Assembly (NCBI RefSeq): GCF_014651675.1
Contig: NZ_BMXI01000005.1
Location: 240,143 to 304,142, forward strand
Direction: 5' to 3'
DNA length: 64,000 nucleotides
Origin: Roseibacillus persicicus
GTDB lineage: Bacteria > Verrucomicrobiota > Verrucomicrobiia > Verrucomicrobiales > Akkermansiaceae
Positions 35,601-45,096 of this stretch are shown here, piece by piece. Positions within the stretch are counted from its first letter, which is position 1. Each line of letters begins with the position of its first letter. The notes under the pieces are model-generated. The model worked only from the letters and a program-made list of their open reading frames with translations. It was not told the origin of the DNA and searched no databases. Position numbers and translations under genes: made by a program.

Positions 35601-38600
35601 TGCGGCTGAAGACTGAAAGTGCTGGCCTCCGACAAGCCATCGGTCGAAAGAGGGAAGCTGAAGGGTCGATTGGCAACCAGTTGGAAGGGGCGGGGGGAGG
35701 TGATTACCGGGTTGGGGGACTGGTCTGCCACTCGGAACAAGAGAACTTGCGCGTTCTCTTTGTTGACGAGCCAGCCATTGGCCAGAGAAATTTCCTCGAG
35801 GATGATTTTATTATCGAGGGCGATAGCAGGTTTGGCCTTCCAGTTATTGTTCTCGTTTTGAAAGACCAGGAGGACCCCGGAACCCCGGTCGCCTTTTGCC
35901 CCGGGAACCGATACGGCGGCGATATCTCGATCGATCGCGGTTCTCACTGTATTTCTGGAACTGAGGGAAGTGAGGGCTGCAAAATCCGAGGTCGCAAAGT
36001 ATGACTCTACGTTGAAGCGCCCTCCGTTGTTAGAAAACAGAATTGTGATCTCGGGAATTCCGGAACTGTTCGTTGATGCGACGATGATGCGCTGCTTGTC
36101 CGTAGCAATGGAGAAGCGACCCGAGCTGTACGAGCTCGAGATGATGTCGTGCTCGGTATTGAAGATTTGCTGGAGATTCCATCGGGAAGTCTGGTGAGAC
36201 CTTCGATAGATGAAGATGCTTTCGGTTGTTGCGTTACCCAAGGTCATGGTGCCGCGCAATGCCAAGTGCGAATCTGCGGCCGCAAAGCTTGCGGCAAAGT
36301 TTCGTAGGGTGATTCCGGTGGGAGTTGAAATCGTTTGTTCCAATACGAGTTCTGGAAAGGTGCGGTAGACATGAAGCAGGGAGTTTCCGGTGCTGTCCGC
36401 CTGGGTGGAGATGAAGAGCAGATCGCCCGAGGCTGCAATCGAGTCGGGAACGGCGGAGCCGGGGAGAGGGACTGTCTCGTCCAACAACGTGAACCCAAGA
36501 GGGTCGACGGTGATGCGGGCAATACCGTTCGATTCCAAGGTGAAGTAGGAATCCCCGGCTTTGACGACTTGTTCCCCATAGATGCTCGAGGTGGTGGTTT
36601 CTTCACGATCAAAGCTACGAGGGGTTCCGATTTCCCCGGTTTCAAAATCGAATTGATGAGTAGAAATGTCGAAGTATGGGTATCTGCTCGAGCTGGTAAC
36701 GAGTTCTCGGTCCAGGAAGGTGACCGAGGTCCCATTAACGAGACCCTCGGGAACAATGGCGGAAGGGATGAGCGAGAACTGATAGACCTCGCCTGTTAGA
36801 ATCTGGCGGGAGATGCGACGATCAATCCGCCAGAAGTAATGCTCGAAGTCAGATAGTTGCGGCGCGTCAAAGGTAGGCTCCGACCCTTGGGCGACCAGCT
36901 CCATGCTGTCCCTGCTCGTTCCAAGATAGAAGAGGTAGGCCTCTGCCTCGCCGATGGCCGGAATCGAGAAAGTGGCGGGAGGGTTGGATGAGATCTGATA
37001 GGGTTGAGGAGAGACGCCTGGTAACTGGATATAGTTGTCGAGTCGTATGGACTCCAGAATCTGCTCTTCATCAACGAAGCGGAGGATATACTGGTCATCA
37101 CTCGTGATCGCTGCGGTCGAAGCGGATTCCCCCAAGACCTGAACAAGTTGACCCGACTCACCCCAGAAGACACTGCTCTCACCAATCGCAACCAATCCGT
37201 TTCGATCGGTTGCTCGAATCGTTTCGTCGAAGTCAGTCACGAAATTAAGCTCTGCATCAAAGACCTTCTGACCTGCGAAAACGCGCCGAGCTCCATCAGT
37301 CACCAAGATTGGGAAGTCTCCGCTATTAATCGTTGCAATTGGCCCCACGGGACTCAGCCCCTCTTCCTCCAAGGTCTGATAGGTGATTTGAACGGCATTC
37401 GAGGTTCTGCGATAAATCGTCACTCCATCGTCGGCGAGAGTTCCGCGCGAAATTCGGGAGTTGCGTGAGTTCTGATTGGTTCCGACTGACGCTCCAGTAT
37501 CAGCATCGATAGGATAGAGGTAGTATCCGCGGGTCAGGAGGAGGGTGTTGGAGGGCGTTGCCAAGATCGTTTCGTGGGCGTATTCCAACTCGATGGTATG
37601 ACTCGCAGACCAAGACGAACGGTCGAAGGAAATGACCTCTTCACCTGACTGGGTGAGGATGAAGACTTCTTCTTCGCTTTCGAGAAAAGAGAAATCGAGT
37701 GCTTCCCGGCCTACGGCGGCGAAGCGCGAAATGGTGGCGTCGGAGCCATCGATTTCCAGCAAGAAGGATGGACCGTCAACGGCGGGAGTCATACTGAGCG
37801 CGAGGACTTTCTCCGAGTCCGGAACAGTCTCGAAACGGGAAATGTTCAGATTATGAATGGTCAGGTTGACGGGAAGCTGGAAGCTGGTTCCGTCGGTCGT
37901 TACTCGAATGCTTCCTTCGTATTCTCCCGGAGCAAGATGAGTCGCTTCGACCGCAAACGTCAGGTTGCCCCCGACAGTGCCAGCTGTGGTCTCGACAGAG
38001 AGCCAGGGTGTCGTTGTGGAGGCCTGCCAATTGGAGTTGGATGGGCCTGACATGAGGGCCGAGTGAGTCACCGAAGGCATGCCTTTCGGTCCATCCAAAT
38101 GGAAGATCCGGGGGGTCGTTTCAATGGGGGCGACGGTGAATGACCAGGCCTCTCCTCGACGGGTTCCATTGAGACCATTGATGTCGACTCTCCAGAAGTA
38201 GGTCGCCCCCAGTTCGAGGTCTTCAATCAGCTCGCTCCACGAATTGGTGGTCGTGTTGCCGAGATGCAGCTCGCTATTTGGTTGGGCATTGAGCACTGCG
38301 GTTTCGTCGCTACCCAGGTAGACATCGTAGGAAAGGGCTGAGGAAATCAGGGTCCAGTCCAGCTCCTGAGAGCTTCCGATGATCATCGAGTTGTCTGCGA
38401 TTCCTGGAACAATTCCGGCTGGTGGCAGCTCGATGATTTCGGTGAGGTCGACTGCTGTCGGCGTGTATTCGTCACTCTCGAACAGGAAGAGTTTTTCCTG
38501 ATCGGACGAGAACGCGATGAGGTCGGTGATGACGGGGAGATCAGCGAGCTCTTCGCCGTTGGTGGAATTGTAAATGGTCTTGTTAGAGGCGGTTAGATTC

Positions 38601-41600
38601 CCGCGATAGGAGAGCGCCTTGATGGACTCGTAGTGAGGGTAGCTGGTATCGAATGAGTCGAAGGTGCGGACCTCCTCGAGGGAAGGGGAGAAGAGGACAA
38701 TTCTTTGCGCCAACAGGGACCCGTCTCCTGACGAGACCGGAGCAAAGTGGTTGTCGAAGTCAGCGATATCCGAACTGGTGATCTGGTCTTCAGACAGATC
38801 AAAGCTCTTGAGCTGATCCGAGGACAATTGTTCGGCATGGTAGTAGGTCGTGCCATCGGGACTTATGACCCCCGGTCCCTGATAGGTTCCGTGAGAAGAC
38901 TCGGCCAAGCTCGTGCCGTCGGCTGTATCCATGAGATGCATTGTGATCCACTGGTTGTAACCGGTGTAGAGAAGGCGCCCCTCCCGTCCGGCGTAGACGC
39001 GGTAGACATCATCTCCGGAAGTTCGGGTTCCCAGCTGGTAGCTCTGCACTTGGTTCAGGGTTTCTCGGTCGAAGGCCCGGAGGAGGCCCGTGACGTGGTT
39101 CGGCAGGTAGATGCGATTCTCGCGATAATGGATGTCGAAGCTCGTCACCGCATTGCCCACCGGGATGGCGTCGGTAATGGTTTCGCTATTGGTATTGAAA
39201 CGCACCAAGTATCCGGGGCGTTCGTCAGTCTGGCTGATCTCGCTAATGAGGTAGATGAAGGGGCGCTCCACGTCGGCCTCGAGCAAGGTGTAGGACAAGG
39301 GGTCAATCTCGAGGTTGATGGGAACCTGAAAGGACGAACCGCCCGAAGAGAGGTCGATGGCACCTGAGGCTTTGATCGAAGTCGTGCCCGTGGGGGAGGG
39401 GAGAGAAGCTGGTATAATGGCGAAGTTCACCTCTTCTCCTGCCTGACCGGTGGCTGTTGTGATTTCAAGCCATGGCGTGCTCGTCGAGGCGCTCCAGCTC
39501 AAACCCGCGGGCCCTTCAGTCGTCAATGCCTGAGGACGAACCGGGGCGTTGGCTAGCACATCAAGCTGGACTGCCCGGGGACCGGCCACAATGGGGGCCA
39601 CGTGAAAGGACCAGACATCGCCTTTGACTACCGTGGAGATGTTGTGGAAGTCCACACGCCAATAATAGGTGGTGTCGAGCGATAGACCTGCCAGCTCCGT
39701 GGCCCAGTCGTTAGAGGCTGTATTCCCAAGGAATTCGGAGCTCTCCAAAGTGGCTGCATCGACTGCAGCCTGCGAGGTGCCGAAGTAGACATCGTAGCTG
39801 AGGGCAGAGGCCTCCATTGACCAAGAGAGTCTTTGGTTCGTGTCGTTTACCACCCCGGAGTCGGCAATGTGGGGTTCGATGCCAGTTGCGATTTCGCCGA
39901 GGGTGGAAAGGTCGAAGGCGCTGAAGGTGGTAGAATTTAGCGCGAACTGGAAAGCTGTCGACTGGTCAGCCGTGATGGCGATGAGAGAACTCTTCAACGG
40001 CAGAGTGGCAACCACGAGCCCGCTGGATGTGTTGAACACCCGGTTGTCGGTGAAGACAAATTCCCCTCCTCGCGTGAGAGCCCGGGCCGACTCATAGTCG
40101 GGATAGCTAGAGTTGATTCCCGGGACAGTGCCGATTTCTTCCAGGTCCGGAGCCAGGATGCTTTGTCCTTTGACGAGACGACTGCCATCACCCGCGGTCA
40201 GTATCGTGGAGCCGGTGCCCGCGGTGACTGATAGATAGTCGTCCAAGGTGTCATTGATGGTGTCGTAGCGGGCGACGCTATTGCTCAGATTGAGGTGGTA
40301 GTAGTAGCGCCCGCTGGGATCGAAGACGCCCTGCCCGGCCCGCCCCGAGCCGCTCGCAATCCTTTCTCCGGTTTCAGTGTTGACTAGCCAGAACTCGATC
40401 CACTGGTTGTATTCGCTGACGATGATTCGACCTTGTCGTCCTGCAAAAACACGGTAGGCGTCGCCACCGGAGGAAGCTTCGGCCCGGGGAGTGAATTGAT
40501 AGCTTTGCTCTTGTTCCAGACTATCGAGATCAAAGGCGCGCAAAATCCCGGTCTCGTGGTTGGTCAGATAGATGCGGTTTTCCTTATTGTGGATAGCGAG
40601 ATCAGTCACCGAGCGACCGCATTCTACTGCCTGGACCATCTCGCGGGAGACGGGGTCGAACTTGATGAGGTAGGAGGACTCCAAGCTATTGATGGACTCT
40701 TGGCTAATGAGGTAGATGAAGGGGGTGACGGGATCGGCCTCCACTAGACTGAAGTTCAGGTCGTCGACGAGCAGGGTAACCGGCATCTCGAACTGAGAAG
40801 TTCCCACTGTGAATTGAAGAGTCGTCTCGAAGAAACCACTCGCTAGTCCGGTGGTATTCGCGCTGAGAGTGATGGTGGAAGGGGTGGTGCCGGAGTTGGC
40901 GGAGATGGTCAGCCAGTCGGCATCAGTAGAGACTGTCCAGTCGGTGGCGGTGGAGGCATTGATCTCCACCGTGTCGGAAATGTTCAGAACGCCGGCCGGC
41001 CCGCGAAAGTCGATTTGAGATTGGGAGAGCAGCAAGGCGGAGACTTGAAAGCTAAAGACCTCGCCGCCTGTCCGTCCGGCTGGGACCGCTCGCCAGTAGT
41101 AGGTCGTGTCGTCATCCAGTGCATCGGGGAGGGTGAAGGTCTGGGTAGAAGAAGTGCCAATAAACTCGGCCGAAGAGGGAGTGGCATTGCGCACGGCGGA
41201 TTCGCTGGTGCCGAGATAGATTTCGTAGGAGGTGATTCCTGACACGGGAAGCCAGCGCAGCTCGGAAGGGGTAACGACGATGCTATTGTTCTCCGGAAAG
41301 ATTTCCAATCCCAGTTCGTCAGCTCCCAGGGTGTCGAGCAAGTTCAGCCAAACAAGTTCCTTCTCAGAGGTGTCGAATGCCACGAAGTAGGAGTAGTCGG
41401 GAAGAACGGTCTGCACTCGATAGGGCTTCGGAAACTCGTGTAGAATCTCTCGCCCCAGCGTCGGATAGATGGCGTCTGCTCCTACAAGAATCTCGGCGAG
41501 AGGAGAGATCGAGAGGATTTCATCAGGATAGACCGCTTCAACGGTATTGATGTTCCCCTGATTGATTTTTCGGTTTTTCACAACCAGAGTCTCGCCATCG

Positions 41601-43540
41601 GAGGAGATGAGAGCCGGAGTGTCGAAGGGATCGCGATCAAAATTGGGAGCAGATGACGAAGAGCCCATAGTAAACGATTGGAGTTCTCCTGTGGCCGCGA
41701 TGTCGAAGCGCACGATGTGGGTTCCTGAGGATCCGGCACCGTCACCATATTGTCTCCAGCCAAAGAGGAGGGAGCGATCAGGAGAAACCACGATATCACC
41801 ATAGCCGTGGTCGTTTCCTGTATTGGGGGTGATCTCAGACTGCGAGCCAAAGGTCTGAAGAACAGAGCGCGCGGAGGTGTCGTAGGTGCGCAGGCGGGGT
41901 CCCCATTGTTCATCCACGTAGTAAATGATGTCCCCCGGCCCATCCGCGACGTGACCGCCAAAGTCATCGTTGCGGTTCGAGAACTCGGTCAACTCGTAGG
42001 TCTCGGTAACAGTCAGGCTGTCCAAATCGATCCGCTGGATGGACGGCGCGGAAGTGTTCATGACGAGAAGCTCCGCAGCACCTTCGGTGAGGTCCATATC
42101 CGTAGGTTCTTCCTCGAGCGGAAGCTGTTTGATCAGCTCTTGACTGAGGATGTCAAAGACCAGCAGCGACCCTCTGGCTTTTCCTGTCGAGTTGATTGCG
42201 TAGAGCCGGGGGCGACTGGGATCGGGAAGAAGCCTAACGATGTTCAGCTCTTCCACCGTGACCATCACAGTGACTTTCTGAAGAGTGTCGAGACCGGAGA
42301 TGCTGACCTCGGCGCTGTATTCACCCACAGCCAGACCATCGGTGTCGAAAGAGAGGGCAAAGGCATTCTCTGCGGTGAGCCACTCTCCGCTTAGCCAGCT
42401 GGCCGAACTTTCAAAGCCCAGGCTATCCAAACTGGTGCCGGTCTCGGTCGGGCTGATTGTGAGTCGAGTGGTCTCGGCATTGGTGCCGGCCAGAGTGCTT
42501 GCGCGAACGAGATCCTCGTCAATGCGAAAGGCTGGGGGATTGACCGTGAGGCTGATGGACTGGTAGGCAGAAGCAGGGATGTCTTCCAGCTCGGTATCCG
42601 CTGGAGCGATAGTGAAAAAGTCTTCGTAAGTTCCAGGGGCAATCCCCTTGGAACGGATCACAGGCGAGACCGTGGTAGTGGAATTGGCTGCCAGTGTGAA
42701 CGGCTCCATACTGAACCAGCTCGGGGCCGAGCGAGTGTGCTCAAGCAAGGAGCTGGCGAACTGATCGACGAGCGAGGGAGAAAACAATTCGCCCCCCGCC
42801 TTGGAAAACAGGGCGAAGTAGAGGCGTCCGTTTGGAGGCAGATTCGAGACGGAGTGAGTGTCATTGGTAGTGGTCGTGGGTGCAGAGCGTACGACGTTGC
42901 TTCCGGCAGGGACCATAATGAGATGGTTGACCGACGAGTCAGAAGCTCCTCCTACCGATTTTTGAAAAGCCTGATAACCATAGCCAGGATCGAATTCTTG
43001 CAGGGTGACTGAGCCATTTCCATCTGCTCCTAGGTTGCCGTTGATATTGAAGCTGGACGAGTTCCCGTAGTCGGCCACCAAGACAAAGAGTCCATCCAAC
43101 TTCAGCGTGAAGTATCTCGCTCCGTTGGTCTCGGCAATGTGGTTGTTAGAATAGAAGAGACTCAGCGAAGAGTTGAAGCTGAGAAAGTTCCCGCTGTCAT
43201 ACATGTCGCCTCCACCGTCTGAGATGCTGTTGCCGGTGTCCCCATCGGAGAAAAAGTAGCGGCCTGGCAAATGGCTGAGGATCTCTTCCGCCGAGTCGTT
43301 GAGGCCTTGCAATACACCCTCGAGATCCCGTCCGATGGAATCCTGAAAGAAGGCTTCCAGATTCGCGCTTGCGCTTGGGTTTTCGTTGCTAACATCCAAG
43401 TCGAAGGTCGTGTCGTGGCCGTAGCCGACGGTGATGGAAAGGGGGCCTTCTGGCTGGATGGAGATTTCCTCAAGGCTCGGCGCTCCGTGGATGCGAGACG
43501 TTACAAGTAAAAGAATGGAAAGGAAGGAAACGAATCGCAT
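32684..43540 (-). CDS. giant (3618-residue) secreted multi-propeller / Fn3 / Ig / cadherin-like protein
   Basis: The protein has a signal peptide (MRFVSFLSILLLVTSRIHGA). Between about 330 and 2240 it carries four tandem modules of about 450-490 residues. Each joins a BACON-like sandwich (e.g. TDWTVSTDADWLTISANSGT), a WD/YVTN-type propeller (e.g. NKENRIYLTNHETGILRAFD) and an Fn3-like domain (e.g. SYDVYFGTSQAAV with DTTYYWRVDF). Next come an FG-GAP-like propeller (about 2270-2600), a putative Ig module, an I-set Ig domain near 2730 (YQWFKDGEALSG), a PQQ-type propeller (about 2790-3100: ARAFDLDTGEEIWAHEF), and cadherin / tandem-95 repeats (about 3110-3470). The end (about 3540-3618) is the YAIQYSYDMEVWYQ domain common at C-termini in this phylum. 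No catalytic motif is seen. A surface adhesin or scaffold is likely. It is followed 20 bp later by the OM barrel gene. Confidence 0.85.
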   Translation of the reverse strand: MRFVSFLSILLLVTSRIHGAPSLEEISIQPEGPLSITVGYGHDTTFDLDVSNENPSASANLEAFFQDSIGRDLEGVLQGLNDSAEEILSHLPGRYFFSDGDTGNSISDGGGDMYDSGNFLSFNSSLSLFYSNNHIAETNGARYFTLKLDGLFVLVADYGNSSSFNINGNLGADGNGSVTLQEFDPGYGYQAFQKSVGGASDSSVNHLIMVPAGSNVVRSAPTTTTNDTHSVSNLPPNGRLYFALFSKAGGELFSPSLVDQFASSLLEHTRSAPSWFSMEPFTLAANSTTTVSPVIRSKGIAPGTYEDFFTIAPADTELEDIPASAYQSISLTVNPPAFRIDEDLVRASTLAGTNAETTRLTISPTETGTSLDSLGFESSASWLSGEWLTAENAFALSFDTDGLAVGEYSAEVSISGLDTLQKVTVMVTVEELNIVRLLPDPSRPRLYAINSTGKARGSLLVFDILSQELIKQLPLEEEPTDMDLTEGAAELLVMNTSAPSIQRIDLDSLTVTETYELTEFSNRNDDFGGHVADGPGDIIYYVDEQWGPRLRTYDTSARSVLQTFGSQSEITPNTGNDHGYGDIVVSPDRSLLFGWRQYGDGAGSSGTHIVRFDIAATGELQSFTMGSSSSAPNFDRDPFDTPALISSDGETLVVKNRKINQGNINTVEAVYPDEILSISPLAEILVGADAIYPTLGREILHEFPKPYRVQTVLPDYSYFVAFDTSEKELVWLNLLDTLGADELGLEIFPENNSIVVTPSELRWLPVSGITSYEIYLGTSESAVRNATPSSAEFIGTSSTQTFTLPDALDDDTTYYWRAVPAGRTGGEVFSFQVSALLLSQSQIDFRGPAGVLNISDTVEINASTATDWTVSTDADWLTISANSGTTPSTITLSANTTGLASGFFETTLQFTVGTSQFEMPVTLLVDDLNFSLVEADPVTPFIYLISQESINSLESSYLIKFDPVSREMVQAVECGRSVTDLAIHNKENRIYLTNHETGILRAFDLDSLEQEQSYQFTPRAEASSGGDAYRVFAGRQGRIIVSEYNQWIEFWLVNTETGERIASGSGRAGQGVFDPSGRYYYHLNLSNSVARYDTINDTLDDYLSVTAGTGSTILTAGDGSRLVKGQSILAPDLEEIGTVPGINSSYPDYESARALTRGGEFVFTDNRVFNTSSGLVVATLPLKSSLIAITADQSTAFQFALNSTTFSAFDLSTLGEIATGIEPHIADSGVVNDTNQRLSWSMEASALSYDVYFGTSQAAVDAATLESSEFLGNTASNDWATELAGLSLDTTYYWRVDFHNISTVVKGDVWSFHVAPIVAGPRAVQLDVLANAPVRPQALTTEGPAGLSWSASTSTPWLEITTATGQAGEEVNFAIIPASLPSPTGTTSIKASGAIDLSSGGSSFQVPINLEIDPLSYTLLEADVERPFIYLISEISQTDERPGYLVRFNTNSETITDAIPVGNAVTSFDIHYRENRIYLPNHVTGLLRAFDRETLNQVQSYQLGTRTSGDDVYRVYAGREGRLLYTGYNQWITMHLMDTADGTSLAESSHGTYQGPGVISPDGTTYYHAEQLSSDQLKSFDLSEDQITSSDIADFDNHFAPVSSGDGSLLAQRIVLFSPSLEEVRTFDSFDTSYPHYESIKALSYRGNLTASNKTIYNSTNGEELADLPVITDLIAFSSDQEKLFLFESDEYTPTAVDLTEIIELPPAGIVPGIADNSMIIGSSQELDWTLISSALSYDVYLGSDETAVLNAQPNSELHLGNTTTNSWSELIEDLELGATYFWRVDINGLNGTRRGEAWSFTVAPIETTPRIFHLDGPKGMPSVTHSALMSGPSNSNWQASTTTPWLSVETTAGTVGGNLTFAVEATHLAPGEYEGSIRVTTDGTSFQLPVNLTIHNLNISRFETVPDSEKVLALSMTPAVDGPSFLLEIDGSDATISRFAAVGREALDFSFLESEEEVFILTQSGEEVISFDRSSWSASHTIELEYAHETILATPSNTLLLTRGYYLYPIDADTGASVGTNQNSRNSRISRGTLADDGVTIYRRTSNAVQITYQTLEEEGLSPVGPIATINSGDFPILVTDGARRVFAGQKVFDAELNFVTDFDETIRATDRNGLVAIGESSVFWGESGQLVQVLGESASTAAITSDDQYILRFVDEEQILESIRLDNYIQLPGVSPQPYQISSNPPATFSIPAIGEAEAYLFYLGTSRDSMELVAQGSEPTFDAPQLSDFEHYFWRIDRRISRQILTGEVYQFSLIPSAIVPEGLVNGTSVTFLDRELVTSSSRYPYFDISTHQFDFETGEIGTPRSFDREETTTSSIYGEQVVKAGDSYFTLESNGIARITVDPLGFTLLDETVPLPGSAVPDSIAASGDLLFISTQADSTGNSLLHVYRTFPELVLEQTISTPTGITLRNFAASFAAADSHLALRGTMTLGNATTESIFIYRRSHQTSRWNLQQIFNTEHDIISSSYSSGRFSIATDKQRIIVASTNSSGIPEITILFSNNGGRFNVESYFATSDFAALTSLSSRNTVRTAIDRDIAAVSVPGAKGDRGSGVLLVFQNENNNWKAKPAIALDNKIILEEISLANGWLVNKENAQVLLFRVADQSPNPVITSPRPFQLVANRPFSFPLSTDGLSEASTFSLQPQLSWAQIGGTPSAPTLNGNTPSGLSSQTIRLTASTADGGSYTQTFDVALLSENDIPVIESISESFAAGEGQNHTLRMTVSGTGPFSYQWFKDGEALSGETRNRLSLRSLTFEDTGSYTVTITNAVETTTSEPISVTVTPANRNGGDWTTFGNDPAHLGHHPASLGTHTFLPAWDAMVRGEHDINRAAIADGKVFTTPLVYFGGPVNARAFDLDTGEEIWAHEFEEARSLNPPSYFNGRIYLQRGNHSGDTQLWALDAETGESIWSAAHTAQWEIYEAPAVNDDGIYINGGSYGGLYGFDHDGNQLFFEDKAQYDEWTPTLIDGKLYSWVAGNFTEHNPYSGDPIWNFSTSWDWHGWSMKTVSAVTTSEALLISTTHLNCLDLESREIRWQVESGFSGSPAVFGNEVFALKSYTLPSYDLATGSLQTTYRNPSLETFISGQPLLLNDYLIAATEENTYIYRYGVEDPVQTIPVGGRLSYSNGYLIIARNDGQISAFYANDVPDLPEQEIPEVVEDIPFSHQLMALHDDEDESLNFSLLDGPEWISLSSSGELSGTLLHNQGGLQTIEVEVSDGVTDPVRRSFTFAGFEVNDTPTASPLALTVDEDSAPLTSSFWDRFDDEESADSALVYRIVSNSNPSLLLTGSPVPESFTMTPLQDQYGEAILRLEATDEGGLMVETTATITVLPVNDVPAFTSDLPDFTANPAADPITADLAGYTFDADPEDQMRYAVVENTNETIFSSVTLGATNGELSLVFAPYVSGSATLTIRITDLEGTFSEATMEVTLPDIPPPTISAGAISLNRQTGLFEQRVTVTNGAARAIGGFQLHIDDLANGYQLWGHSSNTITHQQPLAAGSSLQLMLEYYSASSGLTPSPSHRSETALPATTPAPEILGVAVDRILCMEDHSVLLEFNSEPGSRYAIQYSYDMEVWYQSPVVIEAGTNRTQWLDQGMPRTDQHPADCDSRMYRVLQLPN

Positions 43541-44137
43541 GTTAATGATATGTGATGAGAACTTGGTTGAGAGTTGTCTAACATCTCAATGATGGAAAGA
43601 GAATTGTGGCAGTGTGGATTCCTGCAAATCACTATCACCGCGCGGGGGTCAAATGTTTGTTGACGGAACTGTTTTCGGTTCTCTAAATGAGCTGAAACCG
43701 CGATGCTCCTAACTCGTTCCCAAGGTGGGTCTCACGAATTCGATATTCCTGAGCGTGTTGGATTTACGATAGAAAGTATAGTCTGATTGGAATGGAAGGA
43801 GGTCCCCAAATCGAAGTGTTGAATTCGGAAAATATTCTTCTTTTTCTTATAGTTCACATAAGTTAACGATTGTTGTTTTCGTTCTTTTTGAATTCTGGGA
43901 TTCGGCTGTTCGAGCTCGAAGCGACAGGATTGAGTTGACCGCCGAATTGTCTCCCTGACGAAGAGAGTTACTCTGTGGAGCGAAATCCAACGAGAGCGCA
44001 AATTCTGATCTCGATGCGGTTGAGGTGTTGGGACAGTGGCAAATTCCCAAAGCAGCGGGGGGAGTAACCACAAGAATGGGCTGAAGAGATAGACTCCTCC
44101 GAAAAGGTAGTTGCTCTTGCGGGTAGTCTCGGGCTGA
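43541..44137. other. 597-bp AT-richer intergenic region
   Basis: This lies between the giant gene start and the stop of the laminin-G-like gene, both on the minus strand. It is visibly AT-richer than the flanks (around 43830-43890). A 138-codon frame at 43732-44148 was judged spurious: atypical composition and overlap with the end of the neighbouring gene. Promoter and 5' leader of the giant gene are expected here. No RNA gene or repeat was recognised. Confidence 0.5.
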
Positions 44138-44845
44138 CTACAGATCACGCCAGATTTTCACTTCGTCCACCACCGCCTGATGTGGGACAGAGAGCCGGAG
44201 GAGAGTCTTTGTGGGATGAGCGATTCCGGCGGAAGAGAAGGTCGCAACTTCCTGTCCGTCTATTGTAACCGTGATTGCTTCGCCCTTGATTTCGATGAGC
44301 AAGTCATGCCACTCGTTCGTTTCGCTGCGATGCGTGAAGCGCTGCGAAGCTTTTTTTAATACTTCTTCTTGTTCGGGTGACAGTTTGTCCGCCCTGCGCG
44401 CATCCCGAATGGTGAGGTTCATCACTCCTGTCTTGAGATCCGTGACGCTGACGGATTTTTGGTTGATGACGACTTTGAAAAGATGGCCGGCCCAGACGCT
44501 CTTTTCCTTCAGGTCGGCAAAGTTGATGCCGAGTTCGTCCTTTGGATTTTCCAGCTTGAACTTCATTCCCACGGCACCATCGCGTAGGTTCATTGCCCGA
44601 CGGACTGAGACGGCATGGTCCGCGACTGGATGGAGGAAGATGCGCATCGTGCCATCTTTCAGATCGACTTGCTTGTTTCCTTGCGCGCGGGTTTCGCTTG
44701 CGGTGGTCCATCCTCTGCCGATTTCTTCCTTTTCTTCCTGCGACTCATTGCGTTCAAAATCGTCGGAAAAGATGAGTTCACGCTCGGCTGGCAAGTGAGG
44801 GGAAAGACTTGTTAGAAGAAGGAGCGTGATGGCAAAATTTCTCAT
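44138..44845 (-). CDS. secreted laminin-G-like / DUF1080-like jelly-roll protein
   Basis: A 235-residue protein with a signal peptide (FAITLLLLTSLSPHLPAE). The mature sequence starts ELIFSDDFERNESQ and continues as a single beta-sandwich: IGRGWTTASETRAQGNKQVD, HAVSVRRAMNLRDGAVGMKF, EWHDLLIEIKGEAITVTIDG and VVDEVKIWRDL. This layout resembles the 3-keto-disaccharide-hydrolase (DUF1080) / LamG fold found in many exported PVC proteins. The family match is by pattern, and no activity is assigned. The ATG at 44845 is chosen because the longer frame to 44998 runs into the tRNA-Thr gene. It is probably its own transcription unit downstream of the tRNA. Confidence 0.75.
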   Translation of the reverse strand: MRNFAITLLLLTSLSPHLPAERELIFSDDFERNESQEEKEEIGRGWTTASETRAQGNKQVDLKDGTMRIFLHPVADHAVSVRRAMNLRDGAVGMKFKLENPKDELGINFADLKEKSVWAGHLFKVVINQKSVSVTDLKTGVMNLTIRDARRADKLSPEQEEVLKKASQRFTHRSETNEWHDLLIEIKGEAITVTIDGQEVATFSSAGIAHPTKTLLRLSVPHQAVVDEVKIWRDL

Positions 44846-44959
44846 GGTGAAGTTGGATGCAGTCCAAGACTTCAGGGGAAATGTCCGCCCTCTCTCGTGT
44901 TGTGCGAGATTTTCACCTCCAACCGTGAGAACGTATTGCCCAGCAGCGCTAACCAGGGA

Positions 44960-45034
44960 TGGAGCCGCTGGTCGGAATTGAACCGACGACCTATTCATTA
45001 CGAGTGAATTGCTCTACCCCTGAGCTACAGCGGC
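44960..45034 (-). tRNA. tRNA-Thr (anticodon CGT)
   Basis: On the minus strand the sequence folds as a standard cloverleaf. Acceptor GCCGCTG (45034-45028) pairs with CAGCGGC (44970-44964). The D arm is GCTC / GAGC, the anticodon stem is ATTCA / TGAAT with loop CTCGTAA (anticodon CGT), and the T arm is GTCGG / CCGAC with loop TTCAATT. CCA is encoded after the discriminator U. It reads ACG threonine codons. Confidence 0.96.
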
Positions 45035-45096
45035 GACTTCCCGAGAAACTACGAAGAGTGGCTGCGGGAGGAAAGAGGAATTTTTTGCCAAGCGCA

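Noticed and set aside
43732..44148. 138-codon minus-strand frame in the large gap upstream of the giant gene
   Set aside because: Unusual composition (Arg/Gln/Ser-rich), no signal or domain, overlaps the end of the next gene; probably noncoding.
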